In this document: in pieces, positions 56,504 through 64,000 of the stretch
Position numbering within the stretch: the first letter of the stretch is position 1
How the letters are laid out: each line of letters opens with the position of its first letter
Origin: Bacteroides fragilis
GTDB taxonomy: Bacteria > Bacteroidota > Bacteroidia > Bacteroidales > Bacteroidaceae
Assembly: GCF_002849695.1 (NCBI RefSeq)
Contig: NZ_CP018937.1
Span: forward strand, 1,674,001-1,738,000
Length of the DNA: 64,000 nt
Direction: 5' to 3'
Notes under the pieces: model-generated
Told to the model about the DNA's origin: nothing
Database searches by the model: none
What the model saw: the letters and a program-made list of their open reading frames with translations, nothing else
Program-made: the position numbers and the translations under genes

Positions 56504-59500
56504 ATGAAAAGACACGTTTTTATTCTTTTATTGTCTTTTGTCGGAGCATTGACTTCTGCATTTGCCGCCGACAGGCAAGTTCAAGGAGTGGTGATCTCAT
56601 CGGAAGATAATATGCCGTTGATAGGTGCTTCTGTCTATATAAAGGCAGAGGATCTGTCAAAAGACGGCAACTCTCCGACAATGACAGGAGTGATTACCGA
56701 CATAAATGGTAAATTCAATATTTCAGTACCCGAGGGAGTAACTCGTCTATTCTGTAGCTATGTAGGATATGATGTGCAGGAAATTAAGCTTGTTCCCGGA
56801 AAGAATCAATATGAAATAACTCTTTCTCCATCGGCACAAATGCTTGATGCAGTAGTAGTGACCGGTTATCAAACTGTAGAACGTCGTAAACTGACAGCTG
56901 CCGTTGGGAAGCTGAACATTTCGGATGAAACTATTGGTGCTGTAAAAAGTATCGATCAGGCATTGGCCGGACAAATTGCCGGACTTTCCGTAACCTCTAC
57001 TTCCGGTGCACCCGGTGCACCGGCAAAAATACGTATTCGTGGAACTTCGTCATTAAATGGAACTCAGGATCCGTTGTGGGTTCTGGATGGTATTCCATTG
57101 GAAGGTACGGATGTACCTCAGTCGGAGATCTTGAATGATATTTCTAATATACAACAGTCGTCTATTGCCGGATTGAATCCTGCGGATATTGAAAATATTA
57201 CCGTACTGAAGGATGCGGCTGCTACTGCCATTTACGGGGCTCGCGCTGCAAATGGTGTGATTGTGATAACTACTAAAAAAGGAAAAGTAGGGAAGCCGGT
57301 GATTAACTTTTCTTCAAAGTTTACTTATATGCCTACACTGAGTTCCAAGCGTTTGAATCTGTTGAACTCTCAGGAGAAAGTAGATCTGGAACTTGAACTG
57401 CTCCGTTCTAATTTTGCCTATGGGGATAATAAGGGTGGAGTTTCTAAAATAATTTCCGGCTATGGTCTGACCGATGCATACAAAAACGGGGGCTGGGGAG
57501 CATTGACTTCTGAAGCGCAAGCCGATATCAACCGGTTACGGGATACTGAAACCGATTGGAATGATATTCTCTTTCGTGATGCTTTTAATCAGGAGTATAG
57601 TTTGAGCCTTTCGGGAGGTAACGAACGTGTAACCTATTATACCTCTATCGGATATTATAAAGAAAACGGTAACGTAAAAGGTGTTGGGTTGGATCGTTTG
57701 AATATTGTAGCGAAGACTTCGTATAAAGTCAACCGCATGTTAAAGTTCGGTGCTTCTTTGTTTGCTAACCGTCGTAATAACAAAACTTACCTGACAGATA
57801 CGTACGGATTAGTGAATCCGGTTTATTATTCACGCAAGGCCAATCCATATTATCAGCCTTTCGACGCAAATGGAAATTACGTGTACGATTTTGATGTACA
57901 AAATACTTCTGATACAGATTTAGGTTTTAATATTTTTGAGGAACGTAAAAATACATCGAACGAAGAGACAATTAATGCGATTTCATCTATTTTCGATGCT
58001 GAACTGAGATTCAATGATAAGCTGAAGTTTACTACCCAGCTTGGGTTGCAATTAGAGAAGGCCTCAAAAGAACAGATTGCCGACCAGGAAAGTTTCTCAA
58101 TGCGTTTAACCCGTAAGAACAGTAAATATTGGGATTCTGCTTCTCAAAGCAACAAATACTTCATACCGGACGGAGGCGTGCACAAGGCATATGAAAACAC
58201 GAATTCTCAGATTACCTGGAAGGCAATGGGAGAATATCGGGATAGTTTCAATGATATTCACGAACTGGAAATAATGGTGGGTACTGAATTGCGTAAAACC
58301 TGGTATGAGACACTCTTTTCCGCGGGATATGGCTTCGACAGACAGACGTTGACCACGAAGCCGGTTATCTTTCCGGACGAAGATCGCGCCAAACAATTTC
58401 CACTCCATAAGAAAACGTATAAAGAGAATGCTTATGTTTCTTTCTTCTCCACAGCTTCCTATTCGTTGATGAACCGTTATACATTCGGAGGAAGCATCCG
58501 TTTTGACGGTTCGGATTTATTTGGTGTCGATAAGAAGTACCGTTATCTCCCTCTGTATTCAATAAGTGGATTATGGCGGTTATCGAATGAACCTTTCATG
58601 CAGGGAGCCGGAAAGTGGATGGATAATCTTGCATTTCGTGCTTCATATGGTATTCAGGGAAATATAGATAAAAACACTTCTCCTTTCCTGTTGGGCAAAT
58701 ATGTGGTAGACAATATTTTACCGGGTGGATCCGAACATATGATCGATATAAACTCGGCTCCGAACAAGAAACTTCGTTGGGAGAAAACTCAATCCGTGAA
58801 TGTTGGGTTTGATTTCTCGGTACTCAATCAGGCAATTAACCTGAGTGTGGATTATTACTATCGTAAAGGTACAGATCTGATCGGAAGACAAATGTTGCCA
58901 CTTGAAACCGGTTTTGTTTCGACCAGTGTCAATTGGGCGAGTATGACCAATAAAGGTGTGGAAGTATCTCTTTCCACACGAAACGTTGCTACCCAAAATT
59001 TCTCATGGTATACGAACTTCAACTTTGCCTACAATAACAACAAGGTATTGCAGGAAGCTATTCCGGAGGCTCAGACTACTCCGGGGCGTGAAGGATATCC
59101 GGTCAGTGCTATTTTTGCGATAAAGACTGCCGGATTGGATGAGGATGGTTATCCTCTGTTCTATGATAAAGAAGGGAAGAAGGTTACTTTGAAAGAACTG
59201 TATCGCTTACAGGATCCTTATGGATTAGGTTTTACGGTTAGTTCGGATGTAACTCCGGCAGAAGAACGTGGGTTTTATTCATATATGGGTTCGGGAGATA
59301 CTCCTTATACCGGCGGTCTGATCAATACATTCAGCTATAAAAACTGGGAATTGACAGCGAATTTATCCTTTAATTTAGGGGGATATGTACGTACGACCCC
59401 TTCCTATAACTCTATCAATTTTGATCGGGGACAGAATGTGAATCGTGACATTTTGGATCGTTGGACTCCGGAAAACACCGACGGACATTTACCGGCATTG

Positions 59501-59809
59501 ATTACCAGTGAAAAACGTGCTGATGAGTATTATTGGTATGATCAAAAGAGTGATATATATCGGAATCTGGATATTTGGGTGAAGAAGCTGAACTATTTCC
59601 GTTTGCAGAATCTGCGTTTAGGTTATCGTTTACCGGAGAAAATGACCAAAGCTTTAGGAATGGGGTCAGCTTCGGTAGCTATTGAAGGACGTAATCTACT
59701 TGTATTTGGTTCAAGCTACAAAAATTTCCTCGATCCGGAATCAATGTACAATCCGTATGCACCGCCCATTCCTAAATCAGTTACGTTTAGCTTGAATTTA
59801 AATTTTTAA
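56504..59809 (+). CDS. SusC/RagA-like TonB-dependent transporter
   Basis: The 1101-residue outer membrane protein has a signal peptide (ending AFAAD), a carboxypeptidase-regulatory domain (VQGVVISSEDNMPLIGASVYIK), a plug domain (AVVVTGYQTVERRKLTAAVGK; RIRGTSSLNGTQDPLWVLDGIPL) and a barrel ending SVTFSLNLNF. It lacks the STN domain of the first SusC in this window, so it is not tied to an anti-sigma factor. Following a metalloprotease, the substrate may be peptides, as for RagAB; this is inference. Confidence 0.95.
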   Translation: MKRHVFILLLSFVGALTSAFAADRQVQGVVISSEDNMPLIGASVYIKAEDLSKDGNSPTMTGVITDINGKFNISVPEGVTRLFCSYVGYDVQEIKLVPGKNQYEITLSPSAQMLDAVVVTGYQTVERRKLTAAVGKLNISDETIGAVKSIDQALAGQIAGLSVTSTSGAPGAPAKIRIRGTSSLNGTQDPLWVLDGIPLEGTDVPQSEILNDISNIQQSSIAGLNPADIENITVLKDAAATAIYGARAANGVIVITTKKGKVGKPVINFSSKFTYMPTLSSKRLNLLNSQEKVDLELELLRSNFAYGDNKGGVSKIISGYGLTDAYKNGGWGALTSEAQADINRLRDTETDWNDILFRDAFNQEYSLSLSGGNERVTYYTSIGYYKENGNVKGVGLDRLNIVAKTSYKVNRMLKFGASLFANRRNNKTYLTDTYGLVNPVYYSRKANPYYQPFDANGNYVYDFDVQNTSDTDLGFNIFEERKNTSNEETINAISSIFDAELRFNDKLKFTTQLGLQLEKASKEQIADQESFSMRLTRKNSKYWDSASQSNKYFIPDGGVHKAYENTNSQITWKAMGEYRDSFNDIHELEIMVGTELRKTWYETLFSAGYGFDRQTLTTKPVIFPDEDRAKQFPLHKKTYKENAYVSFFSTASYSLMNRYTFGGSIRFDGSDLFGVDKKYRYLPLYSISGLWRLSNEPFMQGAGKWMDNLAFRASYGIQGNIDKNTSPFLLGKYVVDNILPGGSEHMIDINSAPNKKLRWEKTQSVNVGFDFSVLNQAINLSVDYYYRKGTDLIGRQMLPLETGFVSTSVNWASMTNKGVEVSLSTRNVATQNFSWYTNFNFAYNNNKVLQEAIPEAQTTPGREGYPVSAIFAIKTAGLDEDGYPLFYDKEGKKVTLKELYRLQDPYGLGFTVSSDVTPAEERGFYSYMGSGDTPYTGGLINTFSYKNWELTANLSFNLGGYVRTTPSYNSINFDRGQNVNRDILDRWTPENTDGHLPALITSEKRADEYYWYDQKSDIYRNLDIWVKKLNYFRLQNLRLGYRLPEKMTKALGMGSASVAIEGRNLLVFGSSYKNFLDPESMYNPYAPPIPKSVTFSLNLNF

Positions 59810-59830
59810 TCATTAAGCAGAAAAAAGAAG

Positions 59831-61162
59831 ATGAAAAAAATATATGTTTTGACTTTGTTGAGTTGTCTGTTGATGCTATCTGCCTGTGATAGTTATCTGG
59901 ACATAAAACCGGTGGGAAGCGTGATCCCCCAAACTGCTGAAGAGTATCGCGCTTTATTGGCGCGTGCTTATCTGAATGTACCGAAGGACCGCGGACAAGC
60001 TTGTTTTCGTTCGGACGAGATGATGGTGAATGATAATGAATACGACCGGAATTCATTCGGAGACATTGAACGTTGGAATGATGTTTCTCCGTTTCCGGGG
60101 ACGAGTCAGTTTACCTGGTCCAATTTCTATAATGTACTTTTTATAGCTAACCAGTTGATCGAGAATGAAAAAGAAATTACAGAGGGCACTCCTGAAGTAG
60201 TGAACCAGTTGGTAGGGGAGGCCTATCTACTTCGTGCTTATATGCATTTTGTTTTGGTAAACTTACATGGTCAGCCATATACTAAGCCCGGAGCCTTAAG
60301 TTCAAAGTCAGTACCTTTGAAGTTGGATACGGATATTGAAAAGACATTAGGACGCAATACTGTAGAAGAAGTTTATATTTCTATTTTGTCAGATATCGAA
60401 CGGGCTCGTGAACTGATAAACAAAGAAGAATGGGAAACAGTTTTCTCTTATCGGTTCAGCGTTTTGGCAGTAGATGCATTGCAGTCCCGTGTCAGCCTAT
60501 ATATGGGTGAGTGGCAGAAATGTCTGGAATCTGCTGAAGCAGTATTAGCAAAGAAATCTGTTCTTGTTGATATGAACGAAGCCTCCTTTGTCCTGCCTAA
60601 TCATTTTGAATCAGTTGAAACCATAACGGCATTGGAGCAAGTTATGAGTTCAGTAGTCAATAACGCCGCATGGGCTCCTGCCTCTTTTCTTACTATTTAT
60701 CAGGAAGGTGACAGGAGATTGGCTGCCTATTTTGCTACTCCCGATGAAAATGGAAATCGAAAGAGTTCTAAAGGAGGGAAAAGAGATTACTCCTGTACTT
60801 TCCGTGTAGGTGAACTTTATCTCAATGCAGCCGAGGCTGCTGCGCGTCTGGACAAATTGCCGCAGGCACGTACACGTCTTTTGGAACTGATGCAGAAACG
60901 TTACACTCCCGTAGCTTATGTTGAGAAAAAGAATGCTGTGGATACAATGGATAAAGATGCTTTGATTGGTGAAATATTGAATGAACGTGCCCGTGAACTT
61001 GCTTTTGAGGGACATCGCTGGTTTGACCTTCGTCGTACTACGCGTCCACGGATTGTGAAAGTCCTCCAAGGCGAAACCTATATATTGGAACAGGATGATC
61101 CACGCTATACGATTCCTATTCCGAAAGATGCTATTGCTGCCAATCCGGGATTAGCCAACTAA
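59831..61162 (+). CDS. SusD/RagB-like lipoprotein
   Basis: The 443-residue lipoprotein (lipobox LSAC, Cys19) has the SusD family start CDSYLDIKPVGSVIPQTAEEYRALL, central helices (VGEAYLLRAYMHFVLVNLHGQPY) and a C-terminal LAFEGHRWFDLRRTTRPRI. It is shorter than the first SusD. It lies 21 bases after the susC gene and probably forms the lid of its barrel. Confidence 0.95.
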   Translation: MKKIYVLTLLSCLLMLSACDSYLDIKPVGSVIPQTAEEYRALLARAYLNVPKDRGQACFRSDEMMVNDNEYDRNSFGDIERWNDVSPFPGTSQFTWSNFYNVLFIANQLIENEKEITEGTPEVVNQLVGEAYLLRAYMHFVLVNLHGQPYTKPGALSSKSVPLKLDTDIEKTLGRNTVEEVYISILSDIERARELINKEEWETVFSYRFSVLAVDALQSRVSLYMGEWQKCLESAEAVLAKKSVLVDMNEASFVLPNHFESVETITALEQVMSSVVNNAAWAPASFLTIYQEGDRRLAAYFATPDENGNRKSSKGGKRDYSCTFRVGELYLNAAEAAARLDKLPQARTRLLELMQKRYTPVAYVEKKNAVDTMDKDALIGEILNERARELAFEGHRWFDLRRTTRPRIVKVLQGETYILEQDDPRYTIPIPKDAIAANPGLAN

Positions 61163-61196
61163 TACACATGAAGATCTAAAAAAGCACACACAACCC

Positions 61197-61235
61197 AAGC
61201 CGCAGAGTCTATAAAAAGATTTTGCGGCTTTTTTT
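61197..61235 (+). terminator. terminator of the RagAB-like operon
   Basis: AAGCCGCA (61197-61204) and TGCGGCTT (61223-61230) form an 8-bp stem followed by a T run (61229-61235). Confidence 0.85.
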
Positions 61236-61421
61236 ATTTGTAATTTATCGCTGTGCCCTAATAAATAGCTTACGTTAGTATTGATTTAGAATGAAACTTT
61301 ACTTGTCAGAAAAGTAATTATCTCCTTTCAGAATGTATGAACGGAATTCAGGGGATACAAATTGAGTATTTTATTTATATATCTGCAAATTAGATGATTA
61401 GAATGCTTTGTTGCTTGTCGG

Positions 61422-61607
61422 TCAAAGCTTTGTTTTAACACAGTGTTAAAGCAAGGCTTTTGATGATAAAGAAGAAGTCTTTTAAGTGCAAAAGATTTAT
61501 TCTTTCTATTCAAGAATGGAATACTTTAAGAATAGCATTAACATTGTTAATTGGGAATTCTTCCGAAACGAGGAGCCGTATTGTTATATTTTATAGGATA
61601 TAGGAAA
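61422..61607 (+). pseudogene. second copy of the decayed gene family
   Basis: Read rightward, this encodes VKARLLMIKKKSFKCKRFIL ... NTLRIALTLLIGNSSETRSR, which aligns with the leftward remnant at 14279-14686 (VKTCSLDVNNKFFKCKSLII ... LQKALTMLIEE). Both start with a palindromic TTTTAACACAG(T/A)GTTAAA. The frame stops after about 50 codons, so only the N-terminal part is left. It is close to the recombinase. Confidence 0.55.
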
Positions 61608-61802
61608 AAACTAACAGATTCCTTTGTGGGTGATTGGACAAAACCGTATTTTTAGAGGTCATAATACTGATATTGATGAATTATCAGAATGTATGTGATA
61701 AAAATCAGAATAAGAAATTGAAGCATATAGCGTAAATTTGCCCAATATTGTAATTGGATAGACAAGGAGATAACTTATAGGTAGTCATATAATATAGATA
61801 AT

Positions 61803-62940
61803 ATGCCTGACGAAATACAGAATATAAAAACATACCGGAAAAAAGAACGGATGATTCTTTCCCGTTCCATACGGAGAAGGAGAAGGTATATTGAGGTGGC
61901 TTTCGGGAATAACGATGCTGCAAGGCTATTGTTGTCAAAGGAGAAGGGTGTGCTGTTTGAAAGTGACAAGGCATACCTACCGGCAGAAGACTTTGTTTTG
62001 GCAGAGTTCTTCGACCGTTATGTGAATCTTGCATTTATTGACTATTCCAAAGTAACAGACACTACAAATAAACCGGAGAAAGAAAAGACCATCCGCCCGG
62101 AACTGCCTGCGGGCTTTTTGGAAAAGCTGAAACAGATGCGTTACAGCAATCATACAATACGGGTATATACTACCTATATCGGAGATTTTCAACAGTATTT
62201 TGCCGGAAGCAACCTGAAAAGGATTTCGCCTGACGAAATAAATGCCTACCTGCTTTATCTGATAGACAAGAAAAATATCTCTTCCTGCCAACAGAACCAA
62301 CGTATCAACGCGATCAAGTTCTATTATGAAAAGGTGCTGGGCAACGAACGTCACTGCTACAAGGTAAACCGTGCAAAACGTGAGAAGACACTGCCGGATG
62401 TTGAGCAAGGAAGAAGTGAAAGACTTTCTAACAGTAGCTAAAGAAGATTTGCGGTTTTATTGCATGTATTCGCTGTTGTACTCGGCAGGGCTTCGTATCA
62501 GCGAATTGCTGAATTTAAAACCGGATGATATAAACATTTCCCGTTCACTGATACATGTGCGACAGGGAAAAGGGAAGAAAGACCGATATACGCTGCTATC
62601 CAAACCGTTTATCAATAAATTGGAAGAATATAGGATAGCATATCAGCCGGAAAAGTGGCTTTTTGAACGTGAAGCCGGAGTACAATTCTCTGAAAGCATC
62701 GTTTCCAAAAAACTGAAAGAGATAGCCCATGAAGCAGGAATAACAAAAAGAGTATATCCTCACTTGTTTCGCCATTCGTTCGCTACACATTTGATAGAAC
62801 AAGGAACAGACTTGAAAATCATAAAAGAACTGTTGGGGCATGAAAATATTAAAACCACCGAGATGTACGTCCATATTGCAGACACTTACAAAAGCAAAAT
62901 TAAAAGTCCGTTGGACGATATTTTAGAAGAAGAGATTTAA
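61803..62940 (+). pseudogene. tyrosine recombinase (XerD/integrase family), frameshifted
   Basis: The first frame (61803-62441) encodes an N-terminal basic region (RSIRRRRRYIEVAF) and a SAM-like core-binding domain (LEKLKQMRYSNHTIRVYTTYIGDFQQYF). The second (62371-62940) carries the catalytic domain: Arg in SAGLRISELLNLK, GKGKKDRYTLL, HLFRHSFATH (HxxR) and LLGHENIKTTEMYVHI with the nucleophile tyrosine. The switch occurs near 62396-62403, where reading CTGCCG then ATGTTGAGC would continue as LSKEEVKDFL. The whole would be about 380 residues. It may be a pseudogene, a sequencing error or programmed frameshifting. It heads an AT-rich array of immunity-like genes. Confidence 0.85.
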
Positions 62941-62959
62941 TAAAATACTTATAGAAAAT

Positions 62960-63003
62960 AACAGCGAAACATTAAATGACCGCTGTTAGCATAACGTTAG
63001 CAT
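62960..63003. repeat. intercassette site 1 with GTTAGCAT repeats
   Basis: AACAGCG (62960-62966) and CGCTGTT (62981-62987) form a perfect stem, and GTTAGCAT occurs twice (62985-62992 and 62996-63003) separated by AAC. The inverse ATGCTAAC occurs in the next intergenic gap. It lies between the recombinase and the first immunity-like gene, a position comparable to an attachment site. Confidence 0.6.
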
Positions 63004-63021
63004 TGAAAATAAACTGAGAAA

Positions 63022-63531
63022 ATGATCCAATTAAAAAGAAAAGAAGCTATTAGGTTAATAAAATACCACCATCTTCTCCATTTATCAAATGAAGAAAAGG
63101 CAGATATAATATCTGATTATAATTCCAAAGTAAAAGTATATGATAAAAGCAGCAGTTTGGATTTTAAAGAGATTCAAAAATATAGTAATAATAAGTATAT
63201 ACTTGATCGATTTTCATATAATGATTTAGTTACTAATGAATACATTGAAGAGATTTTCTTTGCTTTATATAATATTCATATTGAGTTAATTGATAAGCCG
63301 GTGTCATTATTAGGATATTGTTGTCCATGTTGTAACTATAAAGTATATAGAAAAATGGAAATATTTGATATTTGCCCTGTTTGTATGTGGGAAAATACAA
63401 ATACTGGAGAAGATCAATATAGTGCCCCTAATCGTTCTACATTAAAAGAGTATCGACAAGCGTTTTTAAATAATCAAAAGTTAGAGCCTAATAATCTTAA
63501 ATATATACAGTATGAATTAGGGAGTATTTAA
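63022..63531 (+). CDS. cysteine-rich CPCC-domain protein, immunity-like
   Basis: The 169-residue protein has the Cys-rich CPCC signature GYCCPCCNYKVY (C100, C101, C103, C104) and FDICPVCMWEN (C118, C121), a zinc-ribbon-like module, followed by APNRSTLKEYRQAFLNNQ, which is a constant part of the family. CPCC-domain genes are known from toxin-immunity loci. The N-terminal 90 residues are a charged helical extension. The codon use is very AT-rich compared with the flanking housekeeping genes, a sign of transfer. Confidence 0.75.
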   Translation: MIQLKRKEAIRLIKYHHLLHLSNEEKADIISDYNSKVKVYDKSSSLDFKEIQKYSNNKYILDRFSYNDLVTNEYIEEIFFALYNIHIELIDKPVSLLGYCCPCCNYKVYRKMEIFDICPVCMWENTNTGEDQYSAPNRSTLKEYRQAFLNNQKLEPNNLKYIQYELGSI

Positions 63532-63587
63532 TTGGGGAACAATATATCAAAATCAACAATAAAAACATCATGATAAAGTAAAAATAA

Positions 63588-63628
63588 ATGCTAACAAACG
63601 GCTTAACTTCCGAAAAGTTAGTTAGCCG
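63588..63628. repeat. intercassette site 2, attC-like hairpin
   Basis: ATGCTAAC (63588-63595) is the reverse complement of the GTTAGCAT word in site 1. Next to it CGGCT-TAACTT (63599-63609) pairs with AAGTTA-GTT-AGCCG (63615-63628) leaving a three-base bulge (GTT). A bulged imperfect hairpin with short conserved ends recalls integron attC sites. It separates two immunity-like genes. Confidence 0.6.
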
Positions 63629-63658
63629 ATAGACATTATCAACCAATAAACAAAGAAT

Positions 63659-64000
63659 ATGGAGCTGAAAAAATGTTTTCTATATAAAGCAATCCCCACC
63701 ACCAATACAGACAAACCGTTTTTTGGTTGGATTGGTGGTTGTCCACCTGTATGTTTTGATAAAGAGGATACTTCTTTAATGGGTTATCTTTTTTATATGA
63801 CTATCATATTACCTAATAAGCAAAGACAGATTTCTATTTTTCTACCTGAAGATTGGGAAATCTATCTAAATAAGGATAGGTATCCCGATTGTGCAATCAA
63901 GGTAATTGAACATGATGTTTCATTGGAAGGTATAACAATAGAGCTACAACATCCAGTAATTATAAAGCATGATATTATTCTTTACAAAGAGTGTTGTGAT
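63659..64000 (+). CDS. partial gene, possible immunity protein (right edge)
   Basis: An open frame of 114 codons starts at ATG 63659 and runs off the window. The protein (MELKKCFLYKAIPTTNTDKP; FFGWIGGCPPVCF; YLFYMTIILP; RQISIFLPEDWEIYL) resembles DUF1963-like proteins, which have a GG-x-P motif followed by an LxFLxQI-type strand and are known as immunity proteins. The likeness is modest. The AT-rich codon use and the att-like hairpin upstream match the preceding cassette. Confidence 0.5.
   Translation, partial: MELKKCFLYKAIPTTNTDKPFFGWIGGCPPVCFDKEDTSLMGYLFYMTIILPNKQRQISIFLPEDWEIYLNKDRYPDCAIKVIEHDVSLEGITIELQHPVIIKHDIILYKECCD

Noticed and set aside
63022..63531. CPCC protein as a transcription factor because of its zinc-ribbon-like cysteines
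   Set aside because: The full CPCC signature with the PNRSTLKEYRQAF tail fits the immunity-associated family, and no DNA-binding helix is visible.
1..64000. CRISPR array
   Set aside because: No series of equal repeats with regular spacers was seen; the repeated words found are hairpin arms or dispersed palindromes.

Overview
The window looks like a chromosome segment of a Bacteroides species (order Bacteroidales, probably the B. fragilis group). The basis is several SusC/SusD pairs, an ECF-sigma/FecR-controlled polysaccharide utilization locus (PUL), Mfa/FimA-type fimbrial genes, DUF4923/DUF3575/DUF3868 proteins, promoters of the TTTG / TAnnTTTG type, and few strong Shine-Dalgarno sequences. 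The species call is inference; no search was run.

Layout. 1-4684: a predicted sigma-54-dependent operon (beta-propeller lipoprotein, FtsX-type permease, LolD-type ATPase). 4824-9490: leftward genes for a DUF4923 protein, the GTPase EngB, a sodium:solute symporter, a small membrane protein, an ICMT-like membrane protein and a lipoprotein. 9955-12194: recR, a membrane protein, a GNAT acetyltransferase and YqgE. 12266-13581: an aminotransferase broken by one base in a C tract, then tRNA-Asp. 13850-15800: a decayed, AT-rich, scar-like region with gene remnants and an inverted duplication. 15823-29387: a PUL with sigma factor, anti-sigma, SusC, SusD, sulfatase, GH2 enzyme and a second sulfatase, suited to a sulfated glycan. 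29698-33175: a signal-peptidase-like lipoprotein lacking the usual serine, a truncated EamA transporter joined to a foreign gene tail, DUF2000, Lrp and AraC regulators. 33376-35614: a tightly overlapping GNAT / IbrA-like / IbrB-like cassette. 35953-40608: fimbrial operon, followed by a four-arm hairpin and two paralogous leftward HTH-like proteins. 43591-45691: UDP-glucuronate decarboxylase and a REC-histidine kinase. 45832-51875: AddB/AddA-type helicase-nuclease. 51899-53476: GH20 hexosaminidase. 53734-61162: zinc metalloprotease with a RagA/RagB-like SusC/SusD pair. 61422-64000: gene remnant, a tyrosine recombinase with a frameshift, then very AT-rich cassettes encoding immunity-like proteins (Cys-rich CPCC; an unassigned protein cut by the window edge), separated by integron-attC-like hairpins.

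How genes work together. In the PUL the STN domain of SusC, the FecR anti-sigma and the ECF sigma factor form a trans-envelope switch; SusCD import glycan while the sulfatases and GH2 enzyme desulfate and trim it. The last 2.2 kb match the plan of recombinase-associated acquired interbacterial defence (rAID) arrays of Bacteroidales, in which a recombinase sits at the head of orphan immunity genes against type VI secretion toxins; this is the most interesting region. The GNAT-IbrA-IbrB cassette is the second candidate for a poorly described system.
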